Shown here: positions 28,100 to 43,400 of the stretch, one piece after another
How positions within the stretch are numbered: the stretch's first letter is position 1
Layout: the number at the start of each line of letters is the position of its first letter
From: Odiellus spinosus
Lineage: Eukaryota > Arthropoda > Arachnida > Opiliones > Phalangiidae
Assembly (NCBI GenBank): GCA_963920705.1
Contig: CAWUCO010000186.1
Coordinates: 310,001 to 374,000 of the forward strand
Direction: 5' to 3'
DNA: 64,000 nucleotides
The notes under the pieces: model-generated
The model's input: only the letters and a program-made list of their open reading frames with translations
The model's database searches: none
What the model was told of the DNA's origin: nothing
Program-made: the position numbers and the translations under genes

Positions 28100-31000
28100 T
28101 TCGATCTATACTTGGGAAATTTTTCGATCTATACTTGGGAAATTTTTGGATCCATTCTTGGGAAATTTTTCGATCTATACTTGGGAAATTTTTAGATCTA
28201 TACTTGGGAAATTTTTCGATCTATACTTGGGAAATTTTTCGATCTATACTTGGGAAATTTTTCGATCTATACTTGGTTGAAATTTTTCGATCTATACTTG
28301 GGAAATTTTTGGATCTATACTTGGGAAATTTTTGGATCTACACTTGGGAAATTTTTGGATCTATACTTGGGAAATTTTTCGTTCTATACTTGGGAAATTT
28401 TTCGATCTATACTTGGGAAATTTTTGGATCTATACTTGGGAAATTTTTGGATCTATACTTTGGAAATTTTTCGATCTATACTTGGGGAAATTTTTTCGAT
28501 CTATGCTTGGGGGAAATTTTTCGATCTATACTTGGGTAATTTTTCGATCTATACTTGGGAAATTTTTGGATCTATACTTGGGAAATTTTTGGATTTATAT
28601 TTGGGAAATTTTTGGATCTTTACTTGGGAAATTTTTGGATCTATACTTGAGAAATTTTTGGATCTATACTTGGGAAAATTTTTGGATCTATACTTGGGAA
28701 ATTTTTCGATCTATTCTTGGGAAATTTTTCGATCTATACTAGGGAAATTTTTAGATCTATACTTGGGAAATTTTTCGATATATACTTGGGAAATTTTTCG
28801 ATCTATACTTGGGAAATTTTTCGATCTATTCTTGGGAAATTTTTCGATCTATACTTGGGAAATTTTTAGATCTATACTTGAAAAAATTTTCGATCTATAC
28901 TTGGGAAATTTTTCGATCTATACTTGGGAAATTTTTCGATCTATACTTGGGTAATTTTTCGATCTATACTTGGGAAATTTTTGGATATATACTTGGGAAA
29001 TTTTTGGATATATACTTGGGAAATTTTTCGATCTATACTTGGTTGAAATTTTTCGATCTATACTTGGGTAATTTTTCGATCTATACTTGGGAAATTTTTG
29101 GATCTATACTTGGGAAATTTTTCGATCTATACTTGGGAAATTTTTCGATCTATACTTGGGAAATTTTTCGATCTATACTTATGAAATTTTTCGATCTATA
29201 CCTGGAAAATTTTTGCATCTATACTTCGGAAATTTTTGGATCTTTACTTGGGAAATTTTTCGATCTATATTTGGGTAATTTTTCGATCTATACTTGGAAA
29301 ATTTTTGGATATATACTTGGGAAATTTTTGGATCTATACTTGGGAAATTTTTGTATCTATACTTGGGAAATTTTTGGATCTATTCTTGGGAAATTTTTGG
29401 ATCTATACTTGGGAAATTTTTAGATCTATACTTGGGAAATATTTTACGATCTATACTTGGGAAATTTTTCGATCTATACTTGGGAAATTTTTGGATCTAT
29501 ACTTGGGAAATTTTTGGATCTATACTTGGGAAATTTTTGGGTCTATACTTTGGAAATTTTTCGATCTATACTTGGGGGAAATTTTTCGATCTATGCTTGG
29601 GGGAAATTTTTCGATCTATACTTGGGTAATTTTTCGATCTATACTTGGGAAATTTTTGGATCTATACTTGGGAAATTTTTGGATCTATACTTGGGAAATT
29701 TTTGGATCTATACTTGGGAAATTTTTGGATCTATACTTGAGAAATTTTTGGATCTATACTTGGGAAAATTTTTGGATCTATACTTGGGAAATTTTTCGAT
29801 CTATTCTTTGGAAATTTTTGGATCTTTACTAGGGAAATTTTTAGATCTATACTTGGGAAATTTTTGGATCTATACTTGGGAAATTTTTCGATCTATACTT
29901 GGGAAATTTTTGGATCAATACTTGGGAAATTTTTGATCTATACTTGGGAAATTTTTGGATCTATACTTTGGAAATTTTTCGATCTATACTTGGGGGAAAT
30001 TTTTCGATCTATACTTGGGGGAAATTTTTCGATCTATACTTGGGAAATTTTTCGATCTATACTTGGGAAATTTTTGGATCCATTCTTGGGAAATTTTTCG
30101 ATCTATACTTGGGAAATTTTTAGATCTATACTTGGGAAATTTTTCGATCTATACTTGGGAAATTTTTCGATCTATACTTGGGAAATTTTTCGATCTATAC
30201 TTGGTTGAAATTTTTCGATCTATACTTGGGAAATTTTTGGATCTATACTTGGGAAATTTTTGGATCTACACTTGGGAAATTTTTGGATCTATACTTGGGA
30301 AATTTTTCGTTCTATACTTGGGAAATTTTTCGATCTATACTTGGGAAATTTTTGGATCTATACTTGGGAAATTTTTGGATCTATACTTTGGAAATTTTTC
30401 GATCTATACTTGGGGAAATTTTTTCGATCTATGCTTGGGGGAAATTTTTGGATCTATACTTGGGTAATTTTTCGATCTATACTTGGGAAATTTTTGGATC
30501 TATACTTGGGAAATTTTTGGATTTATATTTGGGAAATTTTTGGATCTTTACTTGGGAAATTTTTGGATCTATACTTGAGAAATTTTTGGATCTATACTTG
30601 GGAAAATTTTTGGATCTATACTTGGGAAATTTTTCGATCTATTCTTGGGAAATTTTTCGATCTATACTAGGGAAATTTTTAGATCTATACTTGGGAAATT
30701 TTTCGATATATACTTGGGAAATTTTTCGATCTATACTTGGGAAATTTTTCGATCTATTCTTGGGAAATTTTTCGATCTATACTTGGGAAATTTTTAGATC
30801 TATACTTGAAAAAATTTTCGATCTATACTTGGGAAATTTTTCGATCTATACTTGGGAAATTTTTCGATCTATACTTGGGTAATTTTTCGATCTATACTTG
30901 GGAAATTTTTGGATATATACTTGGGAAATTTTTGGATATATACTTGGGAAATTTTTCGATCTATACTTGGTTGAAATTTTTCGATCTATACTTGGGTAAT

Positions 31001-31740
31001 TTTTCGATCTATACTTGGGAAATTTTTCGATCTATACTTGGGAAATTTTTCGATCTATACTTATGAAATTTTTCGATCTATACCTGGAAAATTTTTGCAT
31101 CTATACTTCGGAAATTTTTGGATCTTTACTTGGGAAATTTTTCGATCTATATTTGGGTAATTTTTCGATCTATACTTGGAAAATTTTTGGATATATACTT
31201 GGGAAATTTTTGGATCTATACTTGGGAAATTTTTGTATCTATACTTGGGAAATTTTTGGATCTATTCTTGGGAAATTTTTGGATCTATACTTGGGAAATT
31301 TTTAGATCTATACTTGGGAAATATTTTACGATCTATACTTGGGAAATTTTTGGATCTATACTTGGGAAATTTTTGGATCTATACTTGGGAAATTTTTGGG
31401 TCTATACTTTGGAAATTTTTCGATCTATACTTGGGGGAAATTTTTCGATCTATGCTTGGGGGAAATTTTTCGATCTATACTTGGGTAATTTTTCGATCTA
31501 TACTTGGGAAATTTTTGGATCTATACTTGGGAAATTTTTGGATCTATACTTGGGAAATTTTTGGATCTATACTTGGGAAATTTTTGGATCTATACTTGAG
31601 AAATTTTTGGATCTATACTTGGGAAAATTTTTGGATCTATACTTGGGAAATTTTTCGATCTATTCTTTGGAAATTTTTGGATCTTTACTAGGGAAATTTT
31701 TAGATCTATACTTGGGAAATTTTTGGATCTATACTTGGGA
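28100..31740 (+). repeat. 1.9-kb tandem duplication
   Basis: 28250-28954 corresponds to 30178-30882 at offset 1,928. Further on the offset falls to 1,882 (29236 to 31118, 29294 to 31176), a loss of exactly two monomers from the second copy. Shared markers are CGTTCTATAC, TTTTTGTATC, TTTTTGGGTC and the AATATTTTACG monomer. Confidence 0.8.
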
Positions 31741-32699
31741 AATTTTTCGATATATACTTGGGAAATTTTTGGATCTATACTTGGGAAATTTTTCGATCTA
31801 TACTTGGGAAATTTTTCGATCTATAGTTGGGAAATTTTTCGATCTATACTTGGGAAATTTTTCGATCTATACTTGGGAAATTTTTCGATGTATACTTGGG
31901 AAATTTTTAGATCTATACTTGGGAAATATTTTTCGATCTATACTTGGGAAATTTTTCGATCTATACTTGGGAAATTTTTCGATCTATACTTGAGTAATTT
32001 TTCGATCTATACTTGGGATATTTTTGGATTTATACTTGGGAAATTTTTGGATCTATACTTGGGAAATTTTTGTATCTATACTTGGGAAATTTTTGGATCT
32101 ATACTTGAGAAATTTTTGGATCTATACTTGGGAAATTTTTCGATCTATTCTTGGGAAATTTTTGGATCTATACTTGGGAAATTTTTAGATCTATACTTGG
32201 GAAATATTTTTCGATCTATACTTGGGAAATTTTTCGATCTATACTTGGGAAATTTTTCGATCTATACTTGAGTAATTTTTCGATCTATACTTGGGATATT
32301 TTTGGATTTATACTTGGGAAATTTTTGGATTTATACTTGGTTGAAATTTTTCGATCTATACTTGGGAAATTTTTCGATCTATACTTGGGAAATTTTTCGA
32401 TCTATTCTTGGGAAATTTTTCGATCTATACTTGGGAAATTTTTAGATCTATACTTGAAAAAAATTTTCGATCTATACTTGGGAAATATTTTTCGATCTAT
32501 ACTTGGGAAATTTTTCGATCTATACTTGGGAAATTTTTCGATCTATACTTGGGTAATTTTTCGATCTATACTTGGGATATTTTTGGATTTATACTTGGGA
32601 AATTTTTCGATATATACTTGGGAAATTTTTGGATCTATACTTGGGAAATTTTTGGATCTATACTTGGGAAATTTCTGGATCTATACTTTTGATATTTTT

Positions 32700-35260
32700 G
32701 GATCTATACTTGGGATATTTTTGGATCTATACTTGGGTAATTTTTCGATCTATACTTGGGAAATTTTTGGATCTATACTTGGGAAATTTTTCGATCTATA
32801 CTTGGGAAATTTTTGGATCAATACTTGGGAAATTTTTGATCTATACTTGGGAAATTTTTGGATCTATACTTTGGAAATTTTTCGATCTATACTTGGGGGA
32901 AATTTTTCGATCTATACTTGGGGGAAATTTTTTCGATCTATACTTGGGAAATTTTTCGATCTATACTTGGGAAATTTTTGGATCTATTCTTGGGAAATTT
33001 TTCGATCTATACTTGGAAAATTTTTAGATCTATACTTGGGAAATTTTTCGATCTATACTTGGGAAATTTTTCGATCTATACTTGGGAAATTTTTCGATGT
33101 ATACTTGGGAAATTTTTCGATCTATACTTGGGAAATTTTTGGATCTATACTTGGGAAATTTTTGGATCTATACTTGGGAAATTTTTGGATCTATACTTGG
33201 GAAATTTTTGGATCTATACTTGGGAAATTTTTGGATCTATACTTGGGAAATTTTTCGATCTATACTTGGGAAATTTTTGGATCTATACTTGGGAAATTTT
33301 TAGATCTATACTTGGGAAATATTTTTCGATCTATACTTGGGAAATTTTTCGATCTATACTTGGGAAATTTTTCGATCTATACTTGGGTAATTTTTCGATC
33401 TATACTTGGGATATTTTTGGATTTATACTTGGGAAATTTTTGGATCTATACTTGGGAAATTTTTCGATCTATACTTGGTTGAAATTTTTCGATCTATACT
33501 TGGGAAATTTTTCGATCTATACTTGGGAAATTTTTCGATCTATACTTGGGAAATTTTTCGATCTATACTTGGGAAATTTTTCGATCTATACTTGGGAAAT
33601 TTTTCGATGTATACTTGGGAAATTTTTCGATCTATTCTTGGGAAATTTTTCGATCTATACTTGGGAAATTTTTAGATCTATACTTGAAAAAAATTTTCGA
33701 TCTATACTTGGGAAATATTTTTCGATCTATACTTGGGAAATTTTTCGATCTATACTTGGGTAATTTTTCGATCTATACTTGGGATATTTTTGGATTTATA
33801 CTTGGGAAATTTTTCGATATATACTTGGGAAATTTTTGGATCTATACTTTTGATATTTTTGGATCTATACTTGGGATAATTTTGGATCTATACTTGGGTA
33901 ATTTTTCGATCTATACTTGGGAAATTTTTGGATCTATACTTGGGAAATTTTTCGATCTATACTTGGGAAATTTTTGGATCAATACTTGGGAAATTTTTGA
34001 TCTATACTTGGGAAATTTTTGGATCTATACTTTGGAAATTTTTCGATCTATACTTGGGGGAAATTTTTCGATCTATACTTGGGGGAAATTTTTCGATCTA
34101 TACTTGGGAAATTTTTCGATCTATACTTGGGAAATTTTTGGATCTATTCTTGGGAAATTTTTCGATCTATACTTGGAAAATTTTTAGATCTATACTTGGG
34201 AAATTTTTCGATCTATACTTGGGAAATTTTTCGATCTATACTTGGGAAATTTTTCGATGTATACTTGGGAAATTTTTCGATCTATACTTGGGAAATTTTT
34301 GGATCTATACTTGGGAAATTTTTGGATCTATACTTGGGAAATTTTTGGATCTATACTTGGGAAATTTTTGGATCTATACTTGGGAAATTTTTGGATCTAT
34401 ACTTGGGAAATTTTTCGATCTATACTTGGGAAATTTTTGGATCTATACTTGGGAAATTTTTAGATCTATACTTGGGAAATATTTTTCGATCTATACTTGG
34501 GAAATTTTTCGATCTATACTTGGGAAATTTTTCGATCTATACTTGGGTAATTTTTCGATCTATACTTGGGATATTTTTGGATTTATACTTGGGAAATTTT
34601 TGGATCTATACTTGGGAAATTTTTCGATCTATACTTGGTTGAAATTTTTCGATCTATACTTGGGAAATTTTTCGATCTATACTTGGGAAATTTTTCGATC
34701 TATACTTGGGAAATTTTTCGATCTATACTTGGGAAATTTTTCGATCTATACTTGGGAAATTTTTCGATGTATACTTGGGAAATTTTTCGATCTATTCTTG
34801 GGAAATTTTTCGATCTATACTTGGGAAATTTTTAGATCTATACTTGAAAAAAATTTTCGATCTATACTTGGGAAATATTTTTCGATCTATACTTGGGAAA
34901 TTTTTCGATCTATACTTGGGTAATTTTTCGATCTATACTTGGGATATTTTTGGATTTATACTTGGGAAATTTTTCGATATATACTTGGGAAATTTTTGGA
35001 TCTATACTTTTGATATTTTTGGATCTATACTTGGGATAATTTTGGATCTATACTTGGGTAATTTTTCGATCTATACTTGGGAAATTTTTGGATCTATACT
35101 TGGGAAATTTTTCGATCTATACTTGGGAAATTTTTGGATCAATACTTGGGAAATTTTTGATCTATACTTGGGAAATTTTTGGATCTATACTTTGGAAATT
35201 TTTCGATCTATACTTGGGGGAAATTTTTCGATCTATACTTGGGGGAAATTTTTCGATCTA
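32700..35260 (+). repeat. 1,160-bp higher-order repeat, two copies and part of a third
   Basis: Positions 33082, 33406, 33546, 33928 and 34019 each recur exactly 1,160 bp later. Just upstream the offset is 1,161 because one T6 run (about 32930) is longer. The GGGATAATTTTGG monomer (about 33881, 35034) marks the unit and is confined to about 33-38.5 kb. Confidence 0.85.
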
Positions 35261-37980
35261 TACTTGGGAAATTTTTCGATCTATACTTGGGAAATTTTTC
35301 GATCTATACTTGGGAAATTTTTGGATCTATTCTTGGGAAATTTTTCGATCTATACTTGGGAAATTTTTAGATCTATACTTGGGAAATTTTTCGATTTATA
35401 CTTGGGAAATTTTTCGATCTATACTTGGGAAAATTTTTCGATGTATACTTGGGAAATTTTTGGATCTATACTTGGGAAATTTTTGGATCTATACTTGGGA
35501 AATTTTTGGATCTATACTTTGGAAATTGTTCGATCTATACTTGGGGGAAATTTTTCGATCTATGCTTGGGGGAAATTTTTCGATCTATACTTGTGTAATT
35601 TTTCGATCTATACTTGGGAAATTTTTGGATCTATACTTGGGAAATTTTTGGATCTATACTTGGGAAATTTTTGGATCTATACTTGGGAAATTTTTGGATC
35701 TATACTTGAGAAATTTTTGGATCTATACTTGGGAAAATTTTTGGATCTATACTTGGGAAATTTTTCGATCTATACTTGGGATATTTTTGGATCTATACTT
35801 GGGTAATTTTTCGATCTATACTTGGGAAATTTTTGGATCTATACTTGGGAAATTTTTCGATCTATACTTGGGAAATTTTTGGATCAATACTTGGGAAATT
35901 TTTGATCTTTACTTGGGAAATTTTTGGATCTATACTTTGGAAATTTTTCGATCTATACTTGGGGGAAATTTTTCGATCTATACTTGGGGGAAATTTTTCG
36001 ATCTATACTTGGGAAATTTTTCGATCTATACTTGGGAAATTTTTGGATCTATTCTTGGGAAATTTTTCGATCTATACTTGGGAAATTTTTAGATCTATAC
36101 TTGGGAAATTTTTCGATCTATACTTGGGAAATTTTTCGATCTATACTTGGGAAATTTTTCGATGTATACTTGGGAAATTTTTCGATCTATACTTGGGAAA
36201 TTTTTGGATCTAAACTTGGGAAATTTTTGGATCTATACTTGGGAAATTTTTGGATCTATACTTGGGAAATTTTTCGATCTATACTTGGGAAATTTTTCGA
36301 TCTATACTTGGGAAATTTTTGGATCTATACTTGGGAAATTTTTATATCTATACTTGGGAAATTTTTCGATCTATACTTGGGAAATTTTTCGATCTATACT
36401 TGGGTAATTTTTCGATCTATACTTGGGATATTTTTGGATTTATACTTGGGAAATTTTTGGATCTATACTTGGGAAATTTTTCGATCTATACTTGGTTGAA
36501 ATTTTTCGATCTATACTTGGGAAATTTTTCGATCTATACTTGGGAAATTTTTCGATCTATACTTGGGAAATTTTTCGATCTATACTTGGGAAATTTTTCG
36601 ATCTATACTTGGGAAATTTTTCGATGTATACTTGGGAAATTTTTCGATCTATTCTTGGGAAATTTTTCGATCTATACTTGGGAAATTTTTAGATCTATAC
36701 TTGAAAAAAATTTTCGATCTATACTTGGGAAATATTTTTCGATCTATACTTGGGAAATTTTTCGATCTATACTTGGGAAATTTTTCGATCTATACTTGGG
36801 TAATTTTTCGATCTATACTTGGGATATTTTTGGATTTATACTTGGGAAATTTTTCGATATATACTTGGGAAATTTTTGGATCTATACTTTTGATATTTTT
36901 GGATCTATACTTGGGATAATTTTGGATCTATACTTGGGTAATTTTTCGATCTATACTTGGGAAATTTTTGGATCTATACTTGGGAAATTTTTCGATCTAT
37001 ACTTGGGAAATTTTTGGATCAATACTTGGGAAATTTTTGATCTATACTTGGGAAATTTTTGGATCTATACTTTGGAAATTTTTCGATCTATACTTGGGCG
37101 AAATTTTTCGATCTATACTTGGGGGAAATTTTTCGATCTATACTTGGGAAATTTTTCGATCTATACTTGGGAAATTTTTGGATCTATTCTTGGGAAATTT
37201 TTCGATCTATACTTGGGAAATTTTTAGATCTATACTTGGGAAATTTTTCGATCTATACTTGGGAAATTTTTCGATCTATACTTGGGAAAATTTTTCGATG
37301 TATACTTGGGAAATTTTTCGATCTATACTTGGGAAATTTTTGGATCTATACTTGGGAAATTTTTGGATCTATACTTGGGAAATTTTTGGATCTATACTTT
37401 GGAAATTGTTCGATCTATACTTGGGGGAAATTTTTCGATCTATGCTTGGGGGAAATTTTTCGATCTATACTTGTGTAATTTTTCGATCTATACTTGGGAA
37501 ATTTTTGGATCTATACTTGGGAAATTTTTGGATCTATACTTGGGAAATTTTTGGATCTATACTTGGGAAATTTTTGGATCTATACTTGAGAAATTTTTGG
37601 ATCTATACTTGGGAAAATTTTTGGATCTATACTTGGGAAATTTTTGGATCTATACTTGGGATATTTTTGGATCTATACTTGGGTAATTTTTCGATCTATA
37701 CTTGGGAAGTTTTTGGATCTATACTTGGGAAATTTTTCGATCTATACTTGGGAAATTTTTGGATCAATACTTGGGAAATTTTTGATCTATACTTGGGAAA
37801 TTTTTGGATCTATACTTTGGAAATTTTTCGATCTATACTTGGGGGAAATTTTTCGATCTATACTTGGGGGAAATTTTTCGATCTATACTTGGGAAATTTT
37901 TCGATCTATACTTGGGAAATTTTTGGATCTATTCTTGGGAAATTTTTCGATCTATACTTGGGAAATTTTTAGATCTATAC
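35088..37980 (+). repeat. Block repeated at 1,880-bp offset
   Basis: 35088-36092 and 36968-37972 share the GAAATTGTTCGATC, CTTGTGTAATTTTT and CTTGGGATATTTTTGG monomers in the same order. These markers belong to the 35-40 kb zone and connect it to the 978-bp tandem repeat that follows. Confidence 0.75.
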
Positions 37981-38456
37981 TTGGGAAATTTTTCGATCTA
38001 TACTTGGGAAATTTTTCGATCTATACTTGGGAAATTTTTCGATGTATACTTGGGAAATTTTTCGATCTATACTTGGGAAATTTTTGGATCTAAACTTGGG
38101 AAATTTTTGGATCTATACTTGGGAAATTTTTGGATCTATACTTGGGAAATTTTTCGATCTATACTTGGGAAATTTTTGGATCTATACTTGGGAAATTTTT
38201 AGATCTATACTTGGGAAATATTTTTCGATCTATACTTGGGAAATTTTTCGATCTATACTTGGGAAATTTTTCGATCTATACTTGGGTAATTTTTCGATCT
38301 ATACTTGGGATATTTTTGGATTTATACTTGGGAAATTTTTCGATATATACTTGGGAAATTTTTGGATCTATACTTTTGATATTTTTGGATCTATACTTGG
38401 GATAATTTTGGATCTATACTTGGGTAATTTTTCGATCTATACTTGGGAAATTTTTG

Positions 38457-40457
38457 GATCTATACTTGGGAAATTTTTCGATCTATACTTGGGAAATTTT
38501 TGGATCAATACTTGGGAAATTTTTGATCTATACTTGGGAAATTTTTGGATCTATACTTTGGAAATTTTTCGATCTATACTTGGGGGAAATTTTTCGATCT
38601 ATACTTGGGGGAAATTTTTCGATCTATACTTGGGAAATTTTTCGATCTATACTTGGGAAATTTTTGGATCTATTCTTGGGAAATTTTTCGATCTATACTT
38701 GGGAAATTTTTAGATCTATACTTGGGAAATTTTTCGATCTATACTTGGGAAATTTTTCGATCTATACTTGGGAAAATTTTTCGATGTATACTTGGGAAAT
38801 TTTTCGATCTATACTTGGGAAATTTTTGGATCTATACTTGGGAAATTTTTGGATCTATACTTGGGAAATTTTTGGATCTATACTTTGGAAATTGTTCGAT
38901 CTATACTTGGGGGAAATTTTTCGATCTATGCTTGGGGGAAATTTTTCGATCTATACTTGTGTAATTTTTCGATCTATACTTGGGAAATTTTTCGATCTAT
39001 ACTTGTGTAATTTTTCGATCTATACTTGGGAAATTTTTGGATCTATACTTGGGAAATTTTTGGATCTATACTTGGGAAATTTTTGGATCTATACTTGGGA
39101 AATTTTTGGATCTATACTTGAGAAATTTTTGGATCTATACTTGGGAAAATTTTTCGATCTATACTTGGGAAATTTTTCGATCTATACTTGGGATATTTTT
39201 GGATCTATACTTGGGTAATTTTTGGATCTATACTTGGGAAGTTTTTGGATCTATACTTGGGAAATTTTTGATCTATACTTGGGAAATTTTTGGATCTATA
39301 CTTTGGAAATTTTTCGATCTATACTTGGGGGAAATTTTTCGATCTATACTTGGGGGAAATTTTTCGATCTATACTTGGGAAATTTTTGGATCTATTCTTG
39401 GGAAATTTTTCGATCTATACTTGGGAAATTTTTAGATCTATACTTGGGAAATTTTTCGATCTATACTTGGGAAATTTTTGGATCAATACTTGGGAAATTT
39501 TTGATCTATACTTGGGAAATTTTTGGATCTATACTTTGGAAATTTTTCGATCTATACTTGGGGGAAATTTTTCGATCTATACTTGGGGGAAATTTTTCGA
39601 TCTATACTTGGGAAATTTTTCGATCTATACTTGGGAAATTTTTGGATCTATTCTTGGGAAATTTTTCGATCTATACTTGGGAAATTTTTAGATCTATACT
39701 TGGGAAATTTTTCGATCTATACTTGGGAAATTTTTCGATCTATACTTGGGAAAATTTTTCGATGTATACTTGGGAAATTTTTCGATCTATACTTGGGAAA
39801 TTTTTGGATCTATACTTGGGAAATTTTTGGATCTATACTTGGGAAATTTTTGGATCTATACTTTGGAAATTGTTCGATCTATACTTGGGGGAAATTTTTC
39901 GATCTATGCTTGGGGGAAATTTTTCGATCTATACTTGTGTAATTTTTCGATCTATACTTGGGAAATTTTTCGATCTATACTTGTGTAATTTTTCGATCTA
40001 TACTTGGGAAATTTTTGGATCTATACTTGGGAAATTTTTGGATCTATACTTGGGAAATTTTTGGATCTATACTTGGGAAATTTTTGGATCTATACTTGAG
40101 AAATTTTTGGATCTATACTTGGGAAAATTTTTCGATCTATACTTGGGAAATTTTTCGATCTATACTTGGGATATTTTTGGATCTATACTTGGGTAATTTT
40201 TGGATCTATACTTGGGAAGTTTTTGGATCTATACTTGGGAAATTTTTGATCTATACTTGGGAAATTTTTGGATCTATACTTTGGAAATTTTTCGATCTAT
40301 ACTTGGGGGAAATTTTTCGATCTATACTTGGGGGAAATTTTTCGATCTATACTTGGGAAATTTTTGGATCTATTCTTGGGAAATTTTTCGATCTATACTT
40401 GGGAAATTTTTAGATCTATACTTGGGAAATTTTTCGATCTATACTTGGGAAATTTTT
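38457..40457 (+). repeat. 978-bp tandem duplication, copies indistinguishable
   Basis: 38457-39434 is repeated head to tail at 39435-40412 and the match runs on to about 40457. The left edge is set by G38456 against A39434, the right edge by G39480 against C40458. Matching reading frames in different registers translate identically, and I noticed no internal mismatch. It is the youngest-looking duplication in the window, or an assembly duplication. Confidence 0.85.
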
Positions 40458-43400
40458 CGATCTATACTTGGGAAATTTTTCGATGTATACTTGGGAAATT
40501 TTTCGATCTATACTTGGGAAATTTTTGGATCTAAACTTGGGAAATTTTTGGATCTATACTTGGGAAATTTTTGGATCTATACTTGGGAAATTTTTCGATC
40601 TATACTTGGGAAATTTTTGGATCTATACTTGGGAAATTTTTAGATCTATACTTGGGAAATATTTTTCGATCTATACTTGGGAAATTTTTAGATCTATACT
40701 TGGGAAATATTTTTCGATCTATACTTGGGATATTTTTGGATTTATACTTGGGAAATTTTTGGATCTATACTTGGGAAATTTTTCGATCTATACTTGGTTG
40801 AAATTTTTCGATCTATACTTGGGAAATTTTTCGATCTATACTTGGGAAATTTTTCGATCTATACTTGGGAAATTTTTCGATCTATACTTGGGAAATTTTT
40901 CGATGTATACTTGGGAAATTTTTGGATCTATACTTGGGAAATTTTTGGATCTATACTTGGGAAATTTTTGGATCTATACTTGGGAAATTTTTGGATCTAT
41001 ACTTTTGATATTTTTGGATCTATACTTGGGATATTTTTGGATCTATACTTGGGTAATTTTTCGATCTATACTTGGGAAATTTTTGGATCTATACTTGGGA
41101 AATTTTTCGATATATACTTGGGAAATTTTTGGATCTATACTTGGGAAATTTTTGGATCTATACTTGGGAAATTTTTGGATCTATACTTGGGAAATTTTTG
41201 GATCTATACTTTTGATATTTTTGGATCTATACTTGGGATATTTTTGGATCTATACTTGGGTAATTTTTCGATCTATACTTGGGAAATTTTTGGATCTATA
41301 CTTGGGAAATTTTTCGATCTATACTTGGGAAATTTTTTAGATCTATACTTGGGAAATTTTTCGATCTATACTTGGGAAATTTTTCGATCTATACTTGGGA
41401 AATTTTTCGATGTATACTTGGGAAATTTTTCGATCTATACTTGGGAAATTTTTGGATCTATACTTGGGAAATTTTTGGATCTATACTTGGGAAATTTTTG
41501 GATCTATACTTTGGAAATTTTTCGATCTATGCTTGGGGGAAATTTTTCGATCTATACTTGGGTAATTTTTCGATCTATACTTGGGAAATTTTTGGATCTA
41601 TACTTGGGAAATTTTTGGATCTATACTTGGGAAATTTTTGGATCTATACTTGGGAAATTTTTGGATCTATACTTGAGAAATTTTTGGATCTATACTTGGG
41701 AAAATTTTTGGATCTATACTTGGGAAATTTTTCGATCTATTCTTGGGAAATTTTTGGATCTATACTAGGGAAATTTTTAGATCTATACTTGGGAAATTTT
41801 TGGATCTATACTTGGGAAATTTTTCGATCTATACTTGGGAAATTTTTCGATCTATACTTGGGAAATTTTTCGATCTATACTTGGGAAATTTTTCGATCTA
41901 TACTTGGGAAATTTTTCGATGTATACTTGGGAAATTTTTCGATCTATTCTTGGGAAATTTTTCGATCTATACTTGGGAAATTTTTAGATCTATACTTGAA
42001 AAAATTTTCGATCTATACTTGGGAAATTTTTCGATCTATACTTGGGAAATTTTTCGATCTATACTTGGGTAATTTTTCGATCTATACTTGGGAAATTTTT
42101 GGATTTATACTTGGGAAATTTTTGGATATATACTTGGGAAATTTTTCGATCTATACTTGGTTGAAATTTTTCGATCTATACTTGGGTTATTTTTCGATCT
42201 ATACTTGGGAAATTTTTGGATCTATACTTGGGAAATTTTTCGATCTATACTTGGGAAATTTTTCGATCTATACTTGGGAAATTTTTCGATCTATACTTGG
42301 GAAATTTTTCGATCTATACTTGGGAAATTTTTCGATCTATACTTGGGAAATTTTTCGATCTATACTTGGGAAATTTTTCGATCTATACTTGGGAAATTTT
42401 TCGATCTATACTTATGAAATTTTTCGATCTATACCTGGAAAATTTTTGCATCTATACTTCGGAAATTTTTGGATCTTTACTTGGGAAATTTTTCGATCTA
42501 TAGTTGGGTAATTTTTCGATCTATACTTGGAAAATTTTTGGATATATACTTGGGAAATTTTTGGATCTATACTTGGGAAATTTTTGGATCTATACTTGAG
42601 AAATTTTTGGATCTATACTTGGGAAATTTTTCGATCTATTCTTGGGAAATTTTTGGATCTATACTTGGGAAATTTTTAGATCTATACTTGGGAAATATTT
42701 TTCGATCTATACTTGGGAAATTTTTCGATCTATACTTGGGAAATTTTTCGATCTATACTTGGGTAATTTTTCGATCTATACTTGGGATATTTTTGGATTT
42801 ATACTTGGGAAATTTTTGGATCTATACTTGGGAAATTTTTCGATCTATACTTGGTTGAAATTTTTCGATCTATACTTGGGAAATTTTTCGATCTATACTT
42901 GGGAAATTTTTCGATCTATACTTGGGAAATTTTTCCATCTATACTTGGGAAATTTTTCGATCTATAATTGGGAAATTTTTCGATCTATACTTGGGAAATT
43001 TTTCGATCTATACTTGGGAATTTTTTCGATCTATACTTGGGAAATTTTTCGATCTATACTTCGGAAATTTTTGGATCTATACTTGGGAAATTTTTGGATC
43101 TATACTTTTGATATTTTTGGATCTATACTTGGGAAATTTTTGGATCTATACTTGGGAAATTTTTGGATCTATACTTGGAAAATTTTTGGATCTATACTTG
43201 GGAAAGTTTTGATCTATACTTGGGAAATTTTTCGATCTATACTTGGGAAATTTTTCGATCTATACTTGGGAAATTTTTCGATCTATACTTGTGAAATTTT
43301 TGGATATATACTTGGGAAATTTTTCGATCTATACTTGGTTGAAATTTTTCGATCTATACTTGGGTAATTTTTCGATCTATACTTGGGAAATTTTTGGATC

